Shown piece after piece: positions 58,925 through 64,000 of a stretch of DNA of 64,000 nucleotides; position 1 is the stretch's first letter, and each line of letters starts with the position of its first letter. The position numbers were made by a program, and so were the translations under genes. The notes under the pieces are model-generated. The model did no database searches. It was given only the letters and a program-made list of their open reading frames with translations, and was not told the origin of the DNA. This stretch comes from Sphingomonadaceae bacterium (lineage in GTDB: Bacteria; Pseudomonadota; Alphaproteobacteria; Sphingomonadales; Sphingomonadaceae): NCBI GenBank assembly GCA_020850455.1, contig JADZEQ010000001.1, positions 310,001 through 374,000 on the forward strand, in the 5' to 3' direction.

Positions 58925-58929
58925 GGCAA
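58901..58929 (-). promoter_or_regulatory. Promoter of the TonB-dependent receptor gene
   Basis: On the minus strand, -35 TTGCCT (58924-58929) and -10 TACAAG (58901-58906) lie 17 bases apart. Predicted start near 58894, about 17 bases before the ATG at 58877. Confidence 0.5.
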
Positions 58930-59028
58930 TGCGTATTATTTAAATCACACAGTCCGTCAAACCGTCCAGCGACGAAATGGTTGGAATGCGCGGTGATTGG
59001 AAATGGCCCGACGACGATCCGCCGCTCT

Positions 59029-59775
59029 TTATGGCCCCACAATTTCAGTCAGTGACCAATATCGATTTGAAATGATCGGCTTTTGCGGATCCCCCGCTTC
59101 GCGGGTGACGATCCGCGCGCTGACCAGGAGACCCGTCGCCGGATCAATCTCATCATGGCGGGTACGCACCAACGTCACCGGCGGGCCACCACTGTCCGAT
59201 GCTATGGTCAACCCCTGCTCGTCATGCCGTGCCAGATGTCCATTGGCCAAAGGTTGCAATTGCGTCGCAGGGATCGCCATATCGGCATAGAATAGCGCTT
59301 CACGCAATTCAGCGCTGCCCAATTCGCCGGGGCTGGTTGCATCCATGGCTGCCACAATCAGCGCAATATTGTCTGCGCCCAAAGCACCGACCGGCGGGGC
59401 GGCGGTATCGCTGCGGATGCTGAGCGTCCGACTGAGGGACAGAATACGCTCTACACTGAGCATTGGCCGCATAGCGGCGCGATATGCGGCACAGATTGCC
59501 CCTTCACCAGAACAATCCACATCACGCAGCCGGATGCTAACCTGCCAGCCATCACCATCCATGGCAAAACGCATGACATAGGATGACGCAAAGCTTGCAG
59601 CGCCACCGTTGGGCAAGCGTCGTTCATCACGAATGTCGATCCGGAGATCGCGGTCGACCGGCGGGGCCAATAGGATGCGTCGCATCCCCGTCGCATCCGC
59701 TTGCGCCGCCGACGGCCCGGCAAATGCCATGGCGCCGACCAGCGCGATGTGCCAGGTGGCTATGCCTAGTTTCAT
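59029..59775 (-). CDS. Exported hypothetical protein coupled to ctaA
   Basis: The 248-residue protein has a signal peptide (MKLGIATWHIALVGAMAFAGPSAAQA) and a mostly beta mature part, including RIDIRDERRLPNGGAASFASSYVMRF, DVDCSGEGAICAAY (a possible disulfide pair) and a C-terminal TGLLVSARIVTREAG. No family is recognised. ATG 59775 overlaps the ctaA stop by 4 bases (ATGA), so it is translated with heme A synthase. A link to oxidase assembly is only inferred from this. Confidence 0.65.
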   Translation of the reverse strand: MKLGIATWHIALVGAMAFAGPSAAQADATGMRRILLAPPVDRDLRIDIRDERRLPNGGAASFASSYVMRFAMDGDGWQVSIRLRDVDCSGEGAICAAYRAAMRPMLSVERILSLSRTLSIRSDTAAPPVGALGADNIALIVAAMDATSPGELGSAELREALFYADMAIPATQLQPLANGHLARHDEQGLTIASDSGGPPVTLVRTRHDEIDPATGLLVSARIVTREAGDPQKPIISNRYWSLTEIVGP

Positions 59776-60824
59776 TGAAGGCGCTGCATCGACGCGCCAT
59801 AAGCGTGCGCGCACCATGTGCCGAGTGCCACCAACAGCGCCGCACAACCCTGATGCGCAACCGCGACGGTAATTTCCACCCCGGTCAGCAAGGTCGCGAT
59901 ACCGAGCATGATCTGTGTAGCGACCAGCGCCGCCAACACCCGTGCGGCGACCGGTGCGTGCCGGCGCACCCGATAAGCGAGCCAGCAAAGCCCCGTCGCC
60001 GCTGCCCATGCCCACCAGCGGTGCAGAAATTGCACGACCACCGGGTTATTGACCGCCGCATCCCAAATGCCATGGGCGATGGGGGTCGCCGCAGGGAAAA
60101 TTTCCCCGCCCATCAAGGGCCAAGTGTCAAAGGCAAAACCAGCGTTCAGCCCGGCCGTAAACGCGCCCCAGATGATTTGGATGGCAAGGACTATGAGCAC
60201 CAGCGCCGGCGCTAGACGGAGCCGGGGGCGCACCGCCAACCCCCGCCGCAACAGCGCCATATCGCGCGCCGTCCATACAATTGCTGCCAATATCACCAGC
60301 GCCAGTCCAAGGTGGGTCGCCAGCCGAAAATGCGACACATCTGTGCGCCCGACGAGGCCGGAAACCACCATCCACCAGCCGACCACCCCTTGCATGCCGC
60401 CCAGCGCCAAAATCAGCAACAAACGTCGTCCGAAACCCGCCGGAATCATACGCCGCCATGCGAAAAGGAGCAGCGGCAGCCCAAAGACGACACCAATTGC
60501 TCGCGCCAGCAAGCGGTGAAAAAACTCCCAGAAAAAAATCGCCTTAAAGGCGGCCAAATCCATCGAGCGATTGACCGTCTGAAACTCCGTCGTTTGCTGA
60601 TAGAGCGCAAATTCACGCAACCAATCGGCGTGATTGAGCGGCGGAATCGCGCCGCTTACCGGGTTCCACTGGGTAATCGACAGTCCCGATTCAGTCAGCC
60701 GGGTAATGCCCCCCACCACTACCATCGCCACGACCAGCGCTGCGCAAACGAGCAACCAATAGAGGATAAGGTCGGGCCGCGCCCTGCCCAGAGCACCAGA
60801 TGACGGGATGGTTGGATTGGTCAT
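59772..60824 (-). CDS. ctaA: Heme A synthase (COX15/CtaA)
   Basis: The 350-residue membrane protein oxidises the heme O methyl to a formyl group, giving heme A for cytochrome aa3. About eight helices; heme-ligand histidines sit in FFWEFFHRLLARAIG, FRLATHLGLAL, VVQFLHRWWAW and VAVAHQGCAAL. GGITRLTESGLSITQWNPVSGAIPP is the N-terminal signature. Length is normal for the alphaproteobacterial type. It starts about 200 bases from the divergent MerC gene. Confidence 0.96.
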   Translation of the reverse strand: MTNPTIPSSGALGRARPDLILYWLLVCAALVVAMVVVGGITRLTESGLSITQWNPVSGAIPPLNHADWLREFALYQQTTEFQTVNRSMDLAAFKAIFFWEFFHRLLARAIGVVFGLPLLLFAWRRMIPAGFGRRLLLILALGGMQGVVGWWMVVSGLVGRTDVSHFRLATHLGLALVILAAIVWTARDMALLRRGLAVRPRLRLAPALVLIVLAIQIIWGAFTAGLNAGFAFDTWPLMGGEIFPAATPIAHGIWDAAVNNPVVVQFLHRWWAWAAATGLCWLAYRVRRHAPVAARVLAALVATQIMLGIATLLTGVEITVAVAHQGCAALLVALGTWCAHAYGASMQRLQ

Positions 60825-61032
60825 GCCGCTCTATTCGCGCATGCACGCGCTTAGGCAAGCGTGATTTCATGCGGGTCACGCCATGATGTTTCCAATGTTA
60901 TGTTGTATCCTTAACCCGGCTGTGGCACTATGCAGCCTTGCCGCATGCACGCCCGCTGATTCGTGGGTCGGCTGCGTCTGGCATAGGGGCGGCGTTTCAC
61001 CCCCTTGGTTTTGACGGAGTTTGACGGCGAAT

Positions 61033-61446
61033 ATGGTTCGATCTGAACAGCCTTGGCGACATTGGGCTCGCACGCGCTGGGCCGATCATCTGGGGATCGG
61101 GGTTGCCGCGCTATGCGCAGCCCACTGCATCACCACCGCCATCGTCGTCACCGCGCTGGCCAGCTTTGCCGGTGTCTTCCTGAACCCCGCCATCCATGAA
61201 ATTGGGCTGGTCATCGCCATTTTGCTCGGTTTTTTTGCCCTCGGCTATGGCGTGATGCGCCATGGCTATATGATGCCCTTTGCCACCGGCTGCTTCGGGC
61301 TAGGCATTATGGCGGGCACACTCAGCCTGCCGCATGGCGATGTCGAAATGGCCGCCAATCTGGTCGGGCTGATGGTGCTGGCATTGGGCCATGACCTCAA
61401 CGTCCGGGCCGAATCGCGTATCGCCGTTTCCATCCCTATTGCCTGA
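61033..61446 (+). CDS. MerC-domain membrane protein
   Basis: The 137-residue protein has about four helices and an N-terminal ALCAAHCITTAI, matching the metal-handling Cys/His segment of MerC. The remainder is hydrophobic, ending in LMVLALGHDLN. MerC proteins carry Hg2+ in mercury resistance, but no mer genes are near. The neighbour is a zinc-type Fur regulator, so zinc handling is a reasonable alternative. ATG 61033 is used; a TTG at 61021 is possible. Confidence 0.82.
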   Translation: MVRSEQPWRHWARTRWADHLGIGVAALCAAHCITTAIVVTALASFAGVFLNPAIHEIGLVIAILLGFFALGYGVMRHGYMMPFATGCFGLGIMAGTLSLPHGDVEMAANLVGLMVLALGHDLNVRAESRIAVSIPIA

Positions 61447-61505
61447 GCACGCGCCGCGCCGCATTCGCGCTTGATGCGGCGCATCTAGCAGCCTATTTTA
61501 CCAAC

Positions 61506-61967
61506 ATGTCGGCCGCCCACCATCATCATGATCAGCATGGCGATGCTTTGTACGCCAGCGCCCGCGACGTGCTCGAAGCAGCGGGGGAGCAATGGACGGA
61601 CATGCGCGCCGCCATTTTTGCGGCGGTCGCGGCAGAGGGGAAGCCGGTTTCGGCCTATGATGTGGCGGACAAAGTGTCGGCCATGCGCGGGCGACGGGTT
61701 GCTCCCAACAGCGTTTACCGCATCCTTGACCTGTTCGTTGCCAATAATCTGGTGCGGCGGATTGAATCGGCCAATGCCTTTATCGCCAACAGCCACCCCG
61801 GCTGCGTCCATGATTGTATTTTCCTGATCTGCGACAGTTGCGGACAGGCAACGCATGTCGATGATGATAAAATCGCCCAGAATGTTCGTTCTCTCGCCAG
61901 CCAGTCGGGCTTTGCGCCCGCCCAACCGGTGATTGAGGTGCGCGGCACCTGTGCGGATTGTGACTGA
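61506..61967 (+). CDS. zur: Fur-family metalloregulator, probably Zur
   Basis: The 153-residue protein has an N-terminal HHHHDQH stretch, a winged helix (VSAYDVADKVSAMRG, APNSVYRILDLFVANNLVRRI), and a dimerisation domain with the structural zinc pairs CDSCG and CADCD. HPGCVHDC and HVDDD are candidate regulatory metal ligands. This fits Zur, the zinc-uptake regulator, more than iron-type Fur. It follows MerC after 59 bases in the same direction. Confidence 0.87.
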   Translation: MSAAHHHHDQHGDALYASARDVLEAAGEQWTDMRAAIFAAVAAEGKPVSAYDVADKVSAMRGRRVAPNSVYRILDLFVANNLVRRIESANAFIANSHPGCVHDCIFLICDSCGQATHVDDDKIAQNVRSLASQSGFAPAQPVIEVRGTCADCD

Positions 61968-62012
61968 TTTGTCCAATATCTGACCGGCAACAGTCGGCAG
62001 ATTGGGGCAGAG

Positions 62013-62060
62013 CCCTTGTCAAGGGTCGCGCATAAAGCTTTGTTTTGCTTTGTAAGCTTT
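62013..62060. repeat. Two inverted repeats upstream of the duplicated-domain protein
   Basis: CCCTTG and CAAGGG (62013-62025) form a short perfect dyad, and AAAGCTT (62034-62040) and AAGCTTT (62054-62060) form a second with a 13-base spacer. They lie 50-100 bases before the ATG at 62112. Roles as operator or hairpin cannot be told apart. Confidence 0.4.
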
Positions 62061-62111
62061 CATTCACATTGGCTGCAATAGGCAGGTGGCTACGTAAACA
62101 GGGAGGCAAAT

Positions 62112-62807
62112 ATGTTCCAATTTTCGAAATTCCCCGCTGCAAAGGCGCTGGGCCGGATGGCTGCCTGTGTTGGCGTTGTCGCCGTACCGGGCATCGCCGA
62201 AGCGGCGGACTATAGCCCGGTCCGAACCTATCGGGTGGAAGCGCAGAGCGACTATTGGGTCGATTTGAACCTGTGCAATAATCCGGTGGTCGTCGACATG
62301 CGCGGGGATGGCGACACAGACGTCGATTTCTGGATTTATGACAACCGGAATAATCAGGTTTTTTCCGATGTCGACATGGATGATAATTCGGTGGTGACGT
62401 TGAATCCGCCGGTCAGCGGCGGGCGCTGTGTCATCTATCGCCTGAAAATGCATAATTATGGCAATGTGTGGAACGGGGTTCAGATCCGCGTCGGCGACAA
62501 TAATACCAATGGCGACGCGCCGAGTGTCGGCACCTATCGGGTGGAGGCAAACCGCGACTTTTGGGTTGACCTCAACCTCTGCCGCACCAGCGCGCGGATC
62601 GAAATTGCCGGGGATGGCGACACCGACGTCGATTATACCATCTATGACAATAACAACCGCGTCGTGGCACAGGATCTGGCGCTTAATGATCGCGCCAATT
62701 TCAACCTGTCGGTCAATGCGCGCGGCGGATGCCGTCCGTACCGTCTGAAACTCAACAATCTGGGCAATGTCTGGAATCAGGTGACGGTGACCATCTGGGA
62801 ATATTGA
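62112..62807 (+). CDS. Exported protein built from two copies of one beta-sandwich domain
   Basis: The 231-residue protein has a signal peptide (ending near AEAADYS) and two homologous units of about 95 residues. Each holds YRVEA, WVDLNLC, GDGDTDV, IYDN, a second cysteine after the variable strand, YRLK and GNVWN. The paired cysteines probably form one disulfide per unit, and the Asp-rich GDGDTDVD turns may bind calcium. The fold resembles pre-peptidase C-terminal domains. No enzyme motif. GGGAGG precedes the ATG. A strong terminator follows. Confidence 0.75.
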   Translation: MFQFSKFPAAKALGRMAACVGVVAVPGIAEAADYSPVRTYRVEAQSDYWVDLNLCNNPVVVDMRGDGDTDVDFWIYDNRNNQVFSDVDMDDNSVVTLNPPVSGGRCVIYRLKMHNYGNVWNGVQIRVGDNNTNGDAPSVGTYRVEANRDFWVDLNLCRTSARIEIAGDGDTDVDYTIYDNNNRVVAQDLALNDRANFNLSVNARGGCRPYRLKLNNLGNVWNQVTVTIWEY

Positions 62808-62825
62808 TTTCCTACCATCGATAAC

Positions 62826-62868
62826 ATGGGGTCGGTCGGGGTCTGCGCCCTTACCGACCCCATTTTTT
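62826..62868 (+). terminator. Rho-independent terminator
   Basis: ATGGGGTCGGT (62826-62836) and ACCGACCCCAT (62853-62863) form an 11-base-pair stem, followed by TTTTTT. It ends the duplicated-domain gene before dxs. Confidence 0.9.
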
Positions 62869-62920
62869 GTTCGACGTTTTTGGTTCGACAGGACCGATGG
62901 CAAAGGGTAAATCACGGCGC

Positions 62921-64000
62921 ATGACCGCCCAGAATAGTCCCGAACGGCCCCACACCCCCCTGCTCGATAGTGTCGATGTTCCGGCCGATTTGCGCAAAAT
63001 CGCGCCCGAACAATTGCGCCAATTGGCCGATGAATTGCGGACAGAGGTTATCGCTGCGGTTGGCACCACCGGCGGACATTTGGGCAGTGGCCTTGGCGTC
63101 GTCGAACTGACGACCGCCATCCATTATGTGTTCAACACCCCCGATGATAAATTGGTGTGGGACGTTGGCCACCAATGTTACCCGCACAAGATATTGACCG
63201 GACGGCGGGACCGCATCCGCACGCTGCGCCAAGGCGGCGGACTGTCAGGATTCACCAAGCGCAGTGAAAGCGAATATGACCCCTTTGGCGCGGCGCACAG
63301 TTCCACCAGCATATCCGCCGCTTTGGGTTTTGCCATTGCCAACCAATTGTCGGGCGCGCCGGGCAAAGGGATTGCGGTGATCGGCGATGGGTCGATGTCA
63401 GCCGGCATGGCCTATGAGGCGATGAATAATGCCGCTGCGGCGGGCAATCGTTTGGTCGTCATATTGAACGATAATGACATGTCGATTGCCCCGCCGGTGG
63501 GTGGCCTGTCGGCCTATCTTGCGCGGCTCGTCTCCTCCCGCCCATTTTTGTCGTTGCGCGAAGTTGCCAAGCGCATTTCGCGCCGCCTGCCCGAACCCTT
63601 GCATATCGCCGCGCGCAAGACCGACGAATTTGCCCGCGGCATGGCGATGGGCGGCACCTTGTTTGAGGAGCTGGGCTTTTATTATGTCGGGCCGATTGAT
63701 GGCCACAACCTCGACCACCTCATCCCCGTGCTTGAAAATGTCCGCGACGCGGCGGAGGGGCCGTGCCTCGTCCATGTCGTCACCAAAAAGGGCAAGGGCT
63801 ATGCCCCGGCAGAAAATAGCGCCGACAAATATCATGGCGTGCAGAAATTCAACGTCGTTACCGGCGAACAGGTAAAGGGGCCGGCGGGGCCACCCGCCTA
63901 TCAAAATGTCTTTGGTGATGCGCTCGCCGACCTGGCCGACAGCGATGACAAAATCGTCGCCATCACCGCTGCCATGCCCTCGGGCACCGGGGTGGACCGT
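62921..64000 (+). CDS. dxs: 1-deoxy-D-xylulose-5-phosphate synthase (N-terminal part, cut by window edge)
   Basis: About 360 residues are visible. The enzyme joins pyruvate and glyceraldehyde 3-phosphate, starting the MEP isoprenoid pathway. [40 protein letters not shown], the thiamine-binding [17 protein letters not shown] and [12 protein letters not shown] are diagnostic. The frame runs to the window end. ATG 62921 is used; an in-frame ATG at 62897 with AGGA 3 bases upstream is possible. ispA, a later step in isoprenoid synthesis, is at the other end of the window. Confidence 0.95.
   Translation, partial: MTAQNSPERPHTPLLDSVDVPADLRKIAPEQLRQLADELRTEVIAAVGTTGGHLGSGLGVVELTTAIHYVFNTPDDKLVWDVGHQCYPHKILTGRRDRIRTLRQGGGLSGFTKRSESEYDPFGAAHSSTSISAALGFAIANQLSGAPGKGIAVIGDGSMSAGMAYEAMNNAAAAGNRLVVILNDNDMSIAPPVGGLSAYLARLVSSRPFLSLREVAKRISRRLPEPLHIAARKTDEFARGMAMGGTLFEELGFYYVGPIDGHNLDHLIPVLENVRDAAEGPCLVHVVTKKGKGYAPAENSADKYHGVQKFNVVTGEQVKGPAGPPAYQNVFGDALADLADSDDKIVAITAAMPSGTGVDR

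Noticed and set aside
60890..60915. Possible Zur box CCAATGTTATGTTGTATCC before the MerC-like gene
   Set aside because: The left half resembles ATGTTAT but the right half is not its inverted repeat, so no dyad exists.

Overview
The window reads as chromosomal DNA of an alphaproteobacterium, most likely a member of the Sphingomonadales. The basis is the high GC content, a methionine synthase encoded as two adjacent genes, an mdh-sucD-sucA-sucB-lpd block, a HrcA/CIRCE-type groESL promoter, a TonB-dependent receptor, alanine-rich lipoproteins and a MerC/Zur pair. I did not see any rRNA or tRNA gene, CRISPR array or prophage.

Layout. 1-7.3 kb: start of glnE (cut by the edge), tgt, a small outer-membrane barrel, a secreted M20 peptidase, and a minus-strand run of ispA/xseB, coaD, a periplasmic cyclophilin and queA. 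7.5-12 kb: a voltage-gated K+ channel, purL, a small membrane protein and a COQ4-like gene behind a TetR-type operator. 12-18.7 kb: a methionine operon (ArsR-methyltransferase regulator, metF, metH in two pieces, then a beta-helix protein) whose first gene has a perfect palindrome over its promoter. 18.9-21.3 kb: three small lipoproteins, a DJ-1/PfpI protein and a rhomboid protease.

21.35-24.82 kb is the clearest accessory region: a complete IS1595-family element (3,466 bp) with imperfect terminal inverted repeats of about 29 bp and a perfect 8-bp target duplication. It carries its transposase, an unrecorded 52-residue ORF and a 732-residue SMC/ABC-like AAA ATPase. The target duplication is the T-tract of the groEL terminator, so the element sits exactly at the end of the groESL operon. 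groESL (24.9-26.9 kb) keeps a recognisable promoter and CIRCE element, and is followed by a HEPN-like orphan protein.

27.6-43.9 kb is mostly core: a MATE exporter, sppA, a minus-strand TCA-cycle block (mdh, sucD, sucA, sucB, lpd, without sucC) continuing into PepSY, TRIC-type and hydrolase genes, and sdhB leading a run with a thioesterase, zapE and a SnoaL-like protein. 44-48 kb holds a putative envelope-lipid/polysaccharide group (nucleotidyltransferase, flippase, isoprenylcysteine-methyltransferase-like protein, P-loop kinase). 48-52 kb: an esterase, a metallophosphoesterase, and a DUF7064-like/phosphotransferase pair. 52-64 kb: a protease autotransporter, rplM-rpsI, a TonB-dependent receptor behind tandem TACAnnTGTA-like operators, ctaA, MerC/Zur, a secreted protein made of two copies of one domain, and the start of dxs.

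All calls come from reading the sequence and from family knowledge. No database search was possible.
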